Positions 32,251 to 39,459 of a stretch of DNA of 51,589 bases are shown here, piece by piece. Position 1 is the first letter of the stretch, and the number at the start of each line of letters is the position of its first letter. The translations under genes were made by a program, and so were the position numbers. Source of the DNA: a virus; the IMG/VR virus record IMGVR_UViG_3300033141_002903, positions 1 through 51,589 of that record; one strand, 5' to 3'. Under the pieces are notes generated by a model. That model made no database searches, was not told the DNA's origin, and worked only from the letters and a program-made list of their open reading frames with translations.

Positions 32251-32268
32251 CAATTTTAGTTTATTTTT

Positions 32269-32451
32269 ATGGTTACATTAAATCAAATAAGAAAAGAGAT
32301 TAATCAAATTGAGTTACTTATCGTCGCTACGTTTTGTGCAAATATAGGAATAATTATAGAGTTAAATACTAAAAAAATAATAAGTGAATTTTTTGGATTG
32401 CTTTTAATATTAATCGGGGTGGGTGTTTATTTTACTAAAAAAGGTAGTTAA
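32269..32451 (+). CDS. Small membrane protein (60 aa)
   Basis: Two hydrophobic segments: LLIVATFCANIGIIIEL and FFGLLLILIGVGVYF. The protein is preceded by TTTAAATAAT 28 bp upstream and would be leaderless. It heads a plus-strand block of early genes. Function unknown. Confidence 0.6.
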   Translation: MVTLNQIRKEINQIELLIVATFCANIGIIIELNTKKIISEFFGLLLILIGVGVYFTKKGS

Positions 32452-32455
32452 AAAA

Positions 32456-32902
32456 ATGAAAATAGATTTTAACGAAGTTGCTGAAGAAATAAAAAAACTG
32501 AATGAAAAGGAAAAGACAAAAGGAATTTGTCCTATATGTAATAAAAAGCTCCCAGAAGATTCCCACCCTGCTAGAAAATATCACCCAGAATGTTCTATAA
32601 AGGTAGCCAAAGCAAGAATGAGAATTTGCAGTAGAAAATATGGGTTGGATAAAAATCAAAAGAAAAGGATTTGGATATACAATATGATAAAGAGAAATGA
32701 GGAAAATCCACAGTGCAATTATTTTCAAGGTGGTAGATGTGTAAGAAAATCTATAAAATTTGAGGGCATGCTTTTTTATCCACATGGTGGAAAGTGTGAA
32801 TTTAAACCAAGAGATAAATGTCCATCTTTTAAACCAAAATATCCAGATATTTATGAATTAATTAAAAAAATAAAGAAAAATGAAAACAAAACAACTAATT
32901 GA
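32456..32902 (+). CDS. Zinc-finger protein (148 aa)
   Basis: The start MKIDFNEVAEEIKKLNEK is the ATG right after the previous stop. CPICNKKLPEDSHPARKYHP forms a CxxC…H/C site, then CNYFQGGRC and CEFKPRDKC form another. The middle is basic. The layout is that of small viral nucleic-acid binding proteins. No family recognised. Confidence 0.6.
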   Translation: MKIDFNEVAEEIKKLNEKEKTKGICPICNKKLPEDSHPARKYHPECSIKVAKARMRICSRKYGLDKNQKKRIWIYNMIKRNEENPQCNYFQGGRCVRKSIKFEGMLFYPHGGKCEFKPRDKCPSFKPKYPDIYELIKKIKKNENKTTN

Positions 32903-32905
32903 AGA

Positions 32906-33262
32906 ATGAAAAAAGAAAATACTTTGAGTGAGAAAGAAATGAAAATGGGCAGACATTTAAGACCAGTTTACGCTAAAAAAGATGTCAAACAATTCATAAA
33001 AGAGATTTTAGATGAGATTGATAATTTAATTGAAGATAATAAAATAGATTTATTCCGTAAGAAGTTTGGTAAGAAAGTTTTTGGAAAATATGATTTTAGA
33101 TTTTTAATGGGATGTTCAAATTGTGTAGAGAACAAAAAAATGCTTAATGATTTAATGAAGGATAAAGAATTAATTTTGATACAGGAAAAGGCTCAATTAA
33201 AAATAATAAAAGAAATCAAACAAATAATTAAACAAAAAGCAGGATTTAAGGAGTTAGAATGA
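32906..33262 (+). CDS. Hypothetical protein, paralogue of the 30570 gene (118 aa)
   Basis: Shares TLSEK, DVKQFIKEILDE and the end IIKQKAGFKELE with the minus-strand gene at 30570. It has an insertion (LFRKKFGKKVFGKYDFRFL, MGCSNCVENK) not present in the shorter paralogue. Its stop overlaps the next start by ATGA. Function unknown. Confidence 0.65.
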   Translation: MKKENTLSEKEMKMGRHLRPVYAKKDVKQFIKEILDEIDNLIEDNKIDLFRKKFGKKVFGKYDFRFLMGCSNCVENKKMLNDLMKDKELILIQEKAQLKIIKEIKQIIKQKAGFKELE

Positions 33263-33477
33263 AAAAACTATATTACGACACAGAAGAATTGAAGGAATTG
33301 TTAGAGATGTTGAATCCAATAGAAGATTGGTATTTTTTTACTGACGGAGAAGATAGGATATTTCTTTATTTATTTTGTGGTTTAATGTCAATAGGAATTA
33401 CCTTGCTTTTTTGGTTATTCATACCAATACTTTTATTATTTCCAATTAAATTTACAAATAGAGCTGAAAGGAGGTAA
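33259..33477 (+). CDS. Small membrane protein (72 aa)
   Basis: Acidic N-terminus (YYDTEELKELLEMLNPIEDW) and one strong hydrophobic segment (LFCGLMSIGITLLFWLFIPI), probably a two-pass hairpin. ATGA overlap with the paralogue gene. Unknown role. Confidence 0.6.
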   Translation: MKKLYYDTEELKELLEMLNPIEDWYFFTDGEDRIFLYLFCGLMSIGITLLFWLFIPILLLFPIKFTNRAERR

Positions 33478-33482
33478 GTAAA

Positions 33483-33962
33483 ATGGAGAGATTGAAAATA
33501 AAGAGAACAACAAAATATGGTGTTGAATTGGTTGAGCCAAAGGAAGATGGAGGTCCTAATTATAGGAATACCACAGAAGCTGTTAGGAATTTTCTATCAA
33601 AACAATGTCCTTGTGAGGTAGAAGTTCAGGAAATGGAAGGAAATGAAATTAGCAGGGTTAAGGTTATAAATAAAGGGAATCAAGGACCCTTTAAACAAAC
33701 AGAAGTAATTCCTGCTGATAAATGTAGTGATGAAAACTCTTATTGGAATTGGAGAACAGATTTTGAATTGCAAAAGCAGAAAAAGATTGAACAACAATTC
33801 TATGAGAGAGAAGCCCTTAAAACAATTGAAATCGCCTTAAAGATGATTGAGTTAAATAATTCAATTCCAGAAAGGGAAAAGATTATTCCAACAGCATCAT
33901 CAATTTTGGATACAACCAAAGTATTGCAAGGAATTATTGAAGAAATAAAGAAAAAGGAGTAA
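33483..33962 (+). CDS. Hypothetical protein, possible SSB/accessory factor (159 aa)
   Basis: GGAGG at 33470-33474 precedes the ATG. The N-terminal half is beta-like (KRTTKYGVELVEPKEDGG, CPCEVEVQEMEGNEISRVKV), the second half is helical (LKTIEIALKMIELNNSIPER). The beta part recalls small OB-type proteins, but no diagnostic motif is visible. Confidence 0.55.
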   Translation: MERLKIKRTTKYGVELVEPKEDGGPNYRNTTEAVRNFLSKQCPCEVEVQEMEGNEISRVKVINKGNQGPFKQTEVIPADKCSDENSYWNWRTDFELQKQKKIEQQFYEREALKTIEIALKMIELNNSIPEREKIIPTASSILDTTKVLQGIIEEIKKKE

Positions 33963-33966
33963 TATA

Positions 33967-34107
33967 ATGGAGCGAGAACATCTTGAAATACTCCAAACAG
34001 CAATTTTCTTACTTGAGGGTGTATCTGATGCTGATTTAATGCTTAGATACAATCTTTTACATAGAAAGAAGAAAGCAGAAAAGATAGTGGATATTTTAAA
34101 AAGTTAA
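33967..34107 (+). CDS. Small helical protein (46 aa)
   Basis: MEREHLEILQTAIFLLEGVS, then DADLMLRYNLLHRKKKAEKI. AAGGAG at 33954-33959 lies upstream. It ends the plus-strand early block. Unknown role. Confidence 0.55.
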   Translation: MEREHLEILQTAIFLLEGVSDADLMLRYNLLHRKKKAEKIVDILKS

Positions 34108-34165
34108 TTTTTTTTGCATTTTTTTAGAATATTTTTTGCATTTTTTTTAGGATTTTTTTGAATTA
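34106..34165 (+). terminator. Poly-T terminator region
   Basis: Several T6-T8 tracts including the repeated block TTTTTTGCATTTTTTT. It ends the plus-strand early block; the next gene is on the other strand. Confidence 0.6.
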
Positions 34166-34254
34166 TGTCTTTGTTTCTTCTCTTGCTGTCATACTTTTTC
34201 ATATAAGGTATATTCAATTTATAATAATGCAATCTTTTTTAAGTTCTTCTTCGT

Positions 34255-34440
34255 TCATTCTAACACCCCATTTATTTTTAACTCATCAAATATATTTTTT
34301 AAATCACCCTCATCTAAAAAAATACTTGCTTTAAGTAAATTATTTACCTGATAATTAAGAGTAACCCCTCTTTCTTCTATTTCTATCCATAAGTCACGAT
34401 CACCTTTTATTTTAATAAAAATTATTTTGGATATGTTCAT
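34255..34440 (-). CDS. Small hypothetical protein (61 aa)
   Basis: Beta-alpha pattern: NISKIIFIKIKGDRDLWIEI, then SIFLDEGDLKNIFDELK. A GGAGGG precedes the ATG by 13 bases. Function unknown. Confidence 0.55.
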   Translation of the reverse strand: MNISKIIFIKIKGDRDLWIEIEERGVTLNYQVNNLLKASIFLDEGDLKNIFDELKINGVLE

Positions 34441-34441
34441 T

Positions 34442-34714
34442 TTAACAAATTTTACCCTCCTGTTTAGTTAAATAAATATTTATACAATCCTTTACACCCC
34501 CCCAACCAACCACATAAATATAATATAGTAAATATAATAAACCAAATAAAAAAGGGCTTTTTTTAAGAGAAAACCCTGAAACTCTTTTAATTTTAGAAAA
34601 GCCACTACTGACTATTAATGAATTTTCTTTTCTTGATTCTTTGTTTGTTTTTCTTATTGATTCGTTTATTTCTTTTTTTATTTCTTTTTTTAGTTCTTCA
34701 CATAACAACACCAT
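34442..34714 (-). CDS. Small membrane protein (90 aa)
   Basis: Charged helical N-terminal region (EELKKEIKKEINESIRKTNK) and one hydrophobic segment (FLFGLLYLLYYIYVVGW), then a short C-terminal part. TTTAAATA at 34748-34755 on the minus strand is about 35 bp upstream. Function unknown. Confidence 0.55.
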   Translation of the reverse strand: MVLLCEELKKEIKKEINESIRKTNKESRKENSLIVSSGFSKIKRVSGFSLKKSPFLFGLLYLLYYIYVVGWGGVKDCINIYLTKQEGKIC

Positions 34715-34855
34715 TTTTAATCACCCTACCAGAATAAAAGACAGGGTATTTAAATAATTTTCTATTAACTTATTAATAGTTACAATCTTATAATTTTGAA
34801 GAAAAATCTGAAATTGAAGATTGGTTAAATGAAAATGTGGATAAATGGTATGAAT

Positions 34856-34874
34856 AAGTTTAGTTACTAAACTT
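34856..34874 (+). promoter_or_regulatory. Leader hairpin with TTA triloop (first of a pair)
   Basis: AAGTTTAG-TTA-CTAAACTT, 8-bp stem, 27 bases ahead of the ATG at 34902; the GGAGG ribosome site lies between. It pairs with 35198-35216 as a covarying copy. Confidence 0.65.
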
Positions 34875-34901
34875 AAAAATTAAATTAGGAGGAAAAACAA
34901 G

Positions 34902-35198
34902 ATGTTAGCAAATGTTACACATATAGCAGATTTTAGTAGTGCTGTTGAGTTTTTTGAAGAACAACCTTATTTAACTTTAAATGGGCTTTGTGAATTGTTT
35001 AATTTAGAGTTAGATGATATAAAAGGTTATGCAGAAACTAATGAAGTAAGTAATGAAATGGCTATCTTTGAACTTCTTAATGAAAAAGGCATAAGTGATG
35101 AAGAAATGATTGAAGAAGTTTTGAAGAATGAGAAAGAAAGTTATTTTGTTACTTATAACGACACAACAGACGATTTTAGCGTTTATCGTATAGATTAA
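34902..35198 (+). CDS. Acidic hypothetical protein (98 aa)
   Basis: AGGAGG at 34887-34892. It reads MLANVTHIADFSSAVEFFEE, then YLTLNGLCELFNLELDDIKG and a Glu-rich end. The middle resembles a short helical domain. Leader hairpin suggests post-transcriptional control. Unknown function. Confidence 0.6.
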   Translation: MLANVTHIADFSSAVEFFEEQPYLTLNGLCELFNLELDDIKGYAETNEVSNEMAIFELLNEKGISDEEMIEEVLKNEKESYFVTYNDTTDDFSVYRID

Positions 35199-35216
35199 AG
35201 AATAGTTACTATTCTT
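35198..35216 (+). promoter_or_regulatory. Leader hairpin with TTA triloop (second of a pair)
   Basis: AAGAATAG-TTA-CTATTCTT, 8-bp stem, 26 bases ahead of ATG 35243. Compared with 34856-34874, two base pairs switched together (TT/AA to AA/TT) while the TAG-TTA-CTA core stayed. Confidence 0.65.
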
Positions 35217-35242
35217 AATAATTAAATAGGAGAAAATTGAAA

Positions 35243-35407
35243 ATGAAAAAAGTAGATTTGGATTTAGAGTTTGAAAGGTGGAAACAAGACAACGAAGAAC
35301 ACCTTAGAGAGAAGTTTTTGGAAATCCATAACTTTCAAGAATATCTGGAAGAAGCGTGGAGAGAATACCAGAACGAAAATGGATTAATTGATAAATCCAA
35401 TATTTAA
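35243..35407 (+). CDS. Small acidic helical protein (54 aa)
   Basis: MKKVDLDLEFERWKQDNEEH, then LREKFLEIHNFQEYLEEAWR. An AGGAG stands 13 bases upstream. Unknown role; paired with the 34902 gene by a shared leader design. Confidence 0.6.
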   Translation: MKKVDLDLEFERWKQDNEEHLREKFLEIHNFQEYLEEAWREYQNENGLIDKSNI

Positions 35408-35423
35408 GGTTACTTATTAAGGG

Positions 35424-35457
35424 GTAGTTATAAAATTATAATAATGTAACTACCCAA
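35424..35457 (+). promoter_or_regulatory. Hairpin after the 54-aa gene
   Basis: GGGTAGTTA (about 35424) pairs with TAACTACCC across a 16-nt AT loop. It lies between the 54-aa gene and the next TATA-type promoter (TATATAAATAC, about 35472). Confidence 0.45.
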
Positions 35458-35504
35458 TAGTTTAAAGATAAATATATAAATACTAAATGTTTTAAAAAAT
35501 TAAG

Positions 35505-35642
35505 ATGGAACTTAAAAAAAGAGAAGAAAAGGAAATAAGGAAAAAGTGGGAAAAATTATCAGATGGTGAAAAATGCAGGTTTAATGGATATAAGGATTTT
35601 GTATCTGTTGAACTATTAAGGAGGAAATTGGATACAGAATAA
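35505..35642 (+). CDS. Small basic protein (45 aa)
   Basis: MELKKREEKEIRKKWEKLSD, then GEKCRFNGYKDFVSVELLRR. TATATAAATAC 34 bp upstream would give a leaderless transcript. The next gene starts two bases after its stop. Unknown. Confidence 0.55.
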   Translation: MELKKREEKEIRKKWEKLSDGEKCRFNGYKDFVSVELLRRKLDTE

Positions 35643-35643
35643 A

Positions 35644-35913
35644 ATGGGATTTTCAACAATAGGAATAAAACCAGAAACAAAGAAAAAACTTAATGAATTT
35701 AAGGACTATTTAAAGGGAGAAATCAAGATAAGAAGTGATGATGATTTAATAAATTATCTGATTAAAAGTAACCTAAAATATCTTGAAATGGATTATAATA
35801 AGAAGAAAATTAAGTGGGAGAGAGAATATTTGGAATTGTGCAGGAAAAATAAACCCAAAATGTCATTTGAAGAATTTAAACAGAAAAAAATAACAGCAGA
35901 ATTAAAATGTTAA
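35644..35913 (+). CDS. RHH-like protein (89 aa)
   Basis: FSTIGIKPETKKKLNEFKDY and KIRSDDDLINYLIKSNL form a ribbon-helix-helix-like start; the rest is a charged helix (KKIKWEREYLELCRKNKPKM). Probably a regulator. Starts two bases after the previous stop; overlaps the next gene by seven bases. Confidence 0.6.
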   Translation: MGFSTIGIKPETKKKLNEFKDYLKGEIKIRSDDDLINYLIKSNLKYLEMDYNKKKIKWEREYLELCRKNKPKMSFEEFKQKKITAELKC

Positions 35914-36104
35914 TTGATGAGTTGAATTTAAAAGACGAATTAAAGGAGTTTATTCGTAAAGAATTTGGTGAGGTTGAAAGTCTTAAAATTATCAAGAATA
36001 CAAAGGGATTTAATTGGGAATTTAAATTGGTTGGGAAAGTTGAAGAGCAAATAAAGAGAATAATCAAAATAAACGAGGAGTTAGAAACTATCTTGAGATG
36101 TTGA
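35907..36104 (+). CDS. Small hypothetical protein (65 aa)
   Basis: MLIDELNLKDELKEFIRKEF, then SLKIIKNTKGFNWEFKLVGK and a helical end. The pattern alpha-beta-beta-alpha is compact. No family recognised. Confidence 0.55.
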   Translation: MLIDELNLKDELKEFIRKEFGEVESLKIIKNTKGFNWEFKLVGKVEEQIKRIIKINEELETILRC

Positions 36105-36105
36105 A

Positions 36106-36231
36106 ATGAACAAAGAAATTAAGGTAAGTTTTGAACAGATTAAAAGGAAATGCAAGACGATTAAAGATTTAAGGGATTTATACTCTAATATAGAGAAAAT
36201 GAGACAGGTGAAAGGAGGGGTTAAAAAATGA
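36106..36231 (+). CDS. Small basic protein (41 aa)
   Basis: MNKEIKVSFEQIKRKCKTIK, then DLRDLYSNIEKMRQVKGGVK. It starts one base after the previous stop and overlaps the next gene by ATGA; its end carries the AAAGGAGGGG ribosome site of that gene. Confidence 0.55.
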   Translation: MNKEIKVSFEQIKRKCKTIKDLRDLYSNIEKMRQVKGGVKK

Positions 36232-36659
36232 GTGCTTTTTTAATGAGTTTTCAAAGTTTAAGCAATCTTACAAATTGGTTTTATTTTGAAAATGACACAC
36301 ACGGAACTTTTAAAGGTTGTAAAAGAGAAATTTTTAAATTATTTCCAGAATTTGAGAAAGCAAAGTTTAAAGATAATTGGAATAAAGTTTTAGCAGAAGA
36401 ACTTTATAAATTAAATTGTTATTCTTTAAACCAAAGATACGGAGATGATTTAAAGAGTTTTCCAGAATTTGAACATAAAGAACCCGAAAAAATAGATATT
36501 TTTCAGTGTTTAAAATCTGTTCAGTGTTGGCTTTATCAAAGTTGCGAGGGAGACGCAGACACAAAACCACTTTATAAGATGATGCGAAGAATTGAGAAGG
36601 TTCTTTTAAATGCGATAGTAAATAGTTTAGAAGAATATAAAATCGCAAAGTGGGAATAA
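36228..36659 (+). CDS. Conserved-type hypothetical protein (143 aa)
   Basis: A GGAGGGG ribosome site stands 8-9 bases ahead. The C-terminal part has CLKSVQCWLYQSCEGDADTK and KMMRRIEKVLLNAIVNSLEE, a recognisable small-phage-protein pattern (L-K-S…C-x-x-Y-Q-x-x-E-G) found in unrelated tailed viruses with unknown function. Single-domain, helical. Confidence 0.6.
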   Translation: MSAFLMSFQSLSNLTNWFYFENDTHGTFKGCKREIFKLFPEFEKAKFKDNWNKVLAEELYKLNCYSLNQRYGDDLKSFPEFEHKEPEKIDIFQCLKSVQCWLYQSCEGDADTKPLYKMMRRIEKVLLNAIVNSLEEYKIAKWE

Positions 36660-36661
36660 TA

Positions 36662-36697
36662 TTTTTTTATTTTTTTTAAAAAGTGAGGGGTTACCCC
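36662..36697 (+). terminator. Poly-T run and small GGGG-TTA-CCCC hairpin
   Basis: T7 and T8 tracts (36662-36677) follow the stop at 36659; a 4-bp hairpin with TTA loop is at 36687-36697. This ends the preceding block; a TATA-like AAATATAAG follows for the 36730 gene. Confidence 0.5.
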
Positions 36698-36729
36698 AAG
36701 AGCAAGGAATTAAATATAAGATAAGTAAA

Positions 36730-36909
36730 ATGAAAGAAGAAATAGTTTGTATAGATGATGTGCAAGATGGAAGTGTCTTAAAGTGGTTCGGAGTTGATTT
36801 AACTTTTAAAGGCAAAAAACAGGCACATTTGAGTATTTGCACAAGTTACCACACAAATCCAGATTTTTTGGAAATATCTGAAATCAATTTTTTAGAAGAT
36901 AGAGATTAA
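36730..36909 (+). CDS. Small hypothetical protein (59 aa)
   Basis: MKEEIVCIDDVQDGSVLKWF, then GVDLTFKGKKQAHLSICTSY. It is beta-rich and acidic. TTAAATATAAG lies about 20 bp upstream. Unknown. Confidence 0.55.
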   Translation: MKEEIVCIDDVQDGSVLKWFGVDLTFKGKKQAHLSICTSYHTNPDFLEISEINFLEDRD

Positions 36910-37238
36910 GAAATAAATACTAAGTGTTTATGTGTTTATGGTTTATTTTTAAAAACTCTTCCTATGGGCAAATTATTCGGTATTAGATTTTAGATAAGGT
37001 TCATTTTGTCACTTGTTTTGATTTTTGATATGGGGATAGTGTTGACAATTTAATAAATATTTAATTTGACAGTTTAATAAATGTATCAATTTAAAAATCA
37101 ATCACGGCTTTTTCTTAAGGATATTTCTAAGTTAAAAAAAATTCTGAAAAAAATTTTTGATAGATTAAAAATACAAGTGTTTGTTATTACTAAATAATTT
37201 ATAGAAAAATATTTAAAGGTTAAAATGTTGGGAAATTT
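36910..37238. other. AT-rich intergenic stretch with iteron-like repeats (possible origin)
   Basis: About 330 bases hold no convincing gene. TTGACAATTTAATAAAT (37042-37058) recurs as TTGACAGTTTAATAAAT (37066-37082), 16 of 17 identical and 24 bp apart. The rest is very AT-rich and ends with a TATA element (37211) for the next gene. An origin is one possible reading. Confidence 0.4.
37211..37220 (+). promoter_or_regulatory. TATA element of the 37239 operon
   Basis: ATTTAAAGGT 28 bp ahead of ATG 37239, which would be leaderless. It starts the long plus-strand metabolic block. Confidence 0.5.
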
Positions 37239-37466
37239 ATGAGTTTGGGTCCTTGGAAAAAGTATAAGGAGAAAGTAATAAGAGGTGTTGATGGAAAAAG
37301 AGGATATATTTTTCATAAGAGGGTTGCTAAGGATTCTAATGGTGGTGGTTTAATTTGTGTTCCTAGAAGGTTTGTTGGTAAGAAAGTAACCTTAGTTATC
37401 ATGGATTATGGAGAAGAAGTTGATTTGTTAAATAGAGATATTGAAGAGGTGGATTTGTTCAAATGA
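37239..37466 (+). CDS. AbrB/DUF2080-like swapped-hairpin protein (75 aa)
   Basis: GGGLICVPRRFVGKKVTLVI is the short swapped-hairpin pattern (x-VP-x-x-x-x-G-K-x-V-x-V) of AbrB/DUF2080 proteins. The N-terminus is basic. Probably a DNA-binding regulator at the head of the middle operon. Confidence 0.6.
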   Translation: MSLGPWKKYKEKVIRGVDGKRGYIFHKRVAKDSNGGGLICVPRRFVGKKVTLVIMDYGEEVDLLNRDIEEVDLFK

Positions 37467-37606
37467 GTTATTGTAAATATCATTGTTGTTATTATAATGA
37501 ATGTTCGAATTATGAGATGAAAAGATGTAAAATTTATCGTAGGTTGGAGAAGTTATTGCATGATTCAAATGGAAAAAACAAAGTGCGTTTGGAGAAACAT
37601 CCTTGA
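37463..37606 (+). CDS. Small Cys-rich protein (47 aa)
   Basis: MSYCKYHCCYYNECSNYEMK, then RCKIYRRLEKLLHDSNGKNK. The C-K-Y-x-x-C…C…C spacing recalls the 50-aa protein at 30421. ATGA overlap with the previous gene. Confidence 0.6.
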   Translation: MSYCKYHCCYYNECSNYEMKRCKIYRRLEKLLHDSNGKNKVRLEKHP

Positions 37607-37862
37607 TGCAAATAAGAACAGGTATAAAAAAGCTATGGAGTATTGTAGTGGTTGTGATGGCTATAATTTAGATTGCCCTGCACATCAAGATTATATCCAA
37701 AAAAATGAAAATTCAAGAAAGTTAGTACTTTTACTTAGAGATGGAATAACTGTTGAAATAAATAAGTGGTATAGGGATTCTGTTAAAGAAATACTTCCTG
37801 TAACAGAGGTGCAAAAATTGAAGAGAAAAGTAAATAGGCTATTAGAGTGGATTGTAAAATGA
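37569..37862 (+). CDS. Cys-cluster hypothetical protein (97 aa)
   Basis: Start MEKTKCVWRNILDANKNR is used; an ATG three codons earlier is possible. CSGCDGYNLDCPAHQDY forms a CxxC…C…H cluster, then a beta-helical region with LLLRDGITVEINKWYRDSVK. Overlaps the next gene by four bases. Unknown. Confidence 0.55.
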   Translation: MEKTKCVWRNILDANKNRYKKAMEYCSGCDGYNLDCPAHQDYIQKNENSRKLVLLLRDGITVEINKWYRDSVKEILPVTEVQKLKRKVNRLLEWIVK

Positions 37863-38353
37863 AATTGAGGAAAACATATTGGGTTAAGCAAGAGAATAGA
37901 AGAAAAGGATATTGGTATGTTCAGTGTCCGAATACTGATTTACCAAGAGGAAATACAACTAAGTTAATTAGTCAGTGTAAAAAATGTCCAGATTATTTTG
38001 GAATGATTGTTGATGAAGATGTTGGAAGATATGTTAAATGTGATTATAGTGTTCCAAAAAAGATGCTTGAAAGCAGAGTAATCACTATGGAAGATAAGCC
38101 CTTTTATATAAATCATAAGCTAATGCATTCTTTGGTTTATTTTAATATTCATCCTAAAGATTTTGAAACAAAAGGTTTGTCTGGTGTAAAAAAAGAGGTA
38201 AAATCAATTTATCGTTCATTGCTAAAGACATTTCATCCAGATACTACTAAACTACCATTAGGAAGGGCAAAAAACGAATTAAGGCGGTTGAGAAGCCACT
38301 ATAATCGTATAAATAAATTGAGAATTAGTCCAAATGAGGATTTTATACAATGA
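37859..38353 (+). CDS. J-domain protein with N-terminal Cys region (164 aa)
   Basis: The start MKLRKTYWVKQENRRKG overlaps the previous stop by ATGA. The C-terminal part has SIYRSLLKTFHPDTTK with the HPD tripeptide between helices, followed by KNELRRLRSHYNRIN: a J-domain, which stimulates Hsp70 (DnaK). The N-terminal region has a CPNTD…CKKCPDYF Cys group. The virus may recruit host DnaK for replication or virion assembly. Confidence 0.65.
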   Translation: MKLRKTYWVKQENRRKGYWYVQCPNTDLPRGNTTKLISQCKKCPDYFGMIVDEDVGRYVKCDYSVPKKMLESRVITMEDKPFYINHKLMHSLVYFNIHPKDFETKGLSGVKKEVKSIYRSLLKTFHPDTTKLPLGRAKNELRRLRSHYNRINKLRISPNEDFIQ

Positions 38354-38775
38354 AGTTATATTTAGCACACCCATATGAGCATTTGCATGAAATAAGGGAG
38401 TGGGAATTAGATTTTGAGAAAAGAAGTGGAATAGAGTTAATTAATCCTTTCTTTGATGTAGAAGATAGAGCAGTTCCAGAAATTGATATGCCTACAGATG
38501 ATAGAAGGAAACTAACATCAAAGTTTTATAAAAAAATAGTCACTGTAGATTTGAGGGAAATACTCATGTCTGATGGTGTTGTAGCAAGATTAAAAGGTCA
38601 TAAAATGTGCGGGACATATATGGAAATGGTTAATGCTACTATGATGAAGAAACCTGTTTATTCTATGATTGAAAATGACATGGATAGACACCCTTGGATA
38701 AAATATTATTCAACTGAAATATTTACAAAATTAAAGGAACTTGAAGATTTTCTTATTAATGTTAAAAATGGTTGA
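38350..38775 (+). CDS. Nucleoside 2-deoxyribosyltransferase-like protein (141 aa)
   Basis: The start KLYLAHPYEHLHEIREWEL with later VDLREILMSDGVVARLKGHK and GTYMEMVNATMMKKPVYSM matches the short nucleoside deoxyribosyltransferase/DUF4406 fold: an N-terminal strand with H-P, D…D for ribose and a G-T-x-x-E end. It would act on nucleosides or nucleotide analogues. ATGA overlap with the J-domain gene. Confidence 0.7.
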   Translation: MKLYLAHPYEHLHEIREWELDFEKRSGIELINPFFDVEDRAVPEIDMPTDDRRKLTSKFYKKIVTVDLREILMSDGVVARLKGHKMCGTYMEMVNATMMKKPVYSMIENDMDRHPWIKYYSTEIFTKLKELEDFLINVKNG

Positions 38776-39235
38776 TTACAAAAAACAAGGAAAAAGAAAT
38801 CGTGCTGCTGGAGCAAGATTTGAAAAGAAGGTAAGAGAAGATTTAGAAAAAAAAGGTTGGATAGTTAGTAGATGGTGTAATAATGTTGAGTGTATAAAAT
38901 ATAATAAAGAAAGCTGTAAAGACCCAGAAGATTGGGGAGAACTAAAATTAATTCCAGCAAAACACCAGTATAGAGGACCAGGTATTCCAATGTCTATAGG
39001 AACAGGATTTCCAGATTTTGTTTGTTTTAGACAACATAGAGAACCATATTATTTAGATAATAACTATGGATATTTATATGGGGTTATAGGAGTAGAATGT
39101 AAAACAAATGGTTACCTATCTAAAGAAGAAAAAGAAAAATGTAAATGGTTATTAGAAAATAACGTATTTAGTAAAATACTCATTGCTAAAAAAGGAAAAA
39201 AGAGAGGAGAGATAGTTTATACTGAGTTCAAATGA
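38768..39235 (+). CDS. PD-(D/E)XK nuclease, Holliday-resolvase-like (155 aa)
   Basis: The start MVDYKKQGKRNRAAGARFEK overlaps the previous stop. The core RNRAAGARFEKKVREDLEKK, then GFPDFVCFRQHREPYY with D, and VIGVECKTNGYLSKEE with E-x-K gives the PD-(D/E)XK triad. The N-terminal G-x-x-x-E is also as in archaeal Hjc-type resolvases. It may resolve branched DNA before packaging. Confidence 0.7.
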   Translation: MVDYKKQGKRNRAAGARFEKKVREDLEKKGWIVSRWCNNVECIKYNKESCKDPEDWGELKLIPAKHQYRGPGIPMSIGTGFPDFVCFRQHREPYYLDNNYGYLYGVIGVECKTNGYLSKEEKEKCKWLLENNVFSKILIAKKGKKRGEIVYTEFK

Positions 39236-39459
39236 CAAAAAGATTAGAAGAAAAAACAAAAAAATATTTGAAGGAAAATTATGTAGATGTATGTGTAGGA
39301 CCAATGACATTAGAAGAGATTGAATATGAAATAAGACATTACATAACTCAATATAAAGGATTAAAACAATTGGTTATAGATATAAATCAAAAAGAAAATA
39401 TATATCAAACTGCAATTTATATGAGAAAATCGGATTTTAAAAGAAAATGGGACAAATAA
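39232..39459 (+). CDS. Hypothetical protein (75 aa)
   Basis: MTKRLEEKTKKYLKENYVDV, then VGPMTLEEIEYEIRHYITQY; basic at the end. ATGA overlap with the nuclease gene and a 13-base overlap with the next. Helical, unknown. Confidence 0.55.
   Translation: MTKRLEEKTKKYLKENYVDVCVGPMTLEEIEYEIRHYITQYKGLKQLVIDINQKENIYQTAIYMRKSDFKRKWDK

Noticed and set aside
37042-37082. CRISPR-like repeat
   Set aside because: Only two copies with a short 7-bp spacer; not an array. No CRISPR array was seen anywhere in the window.
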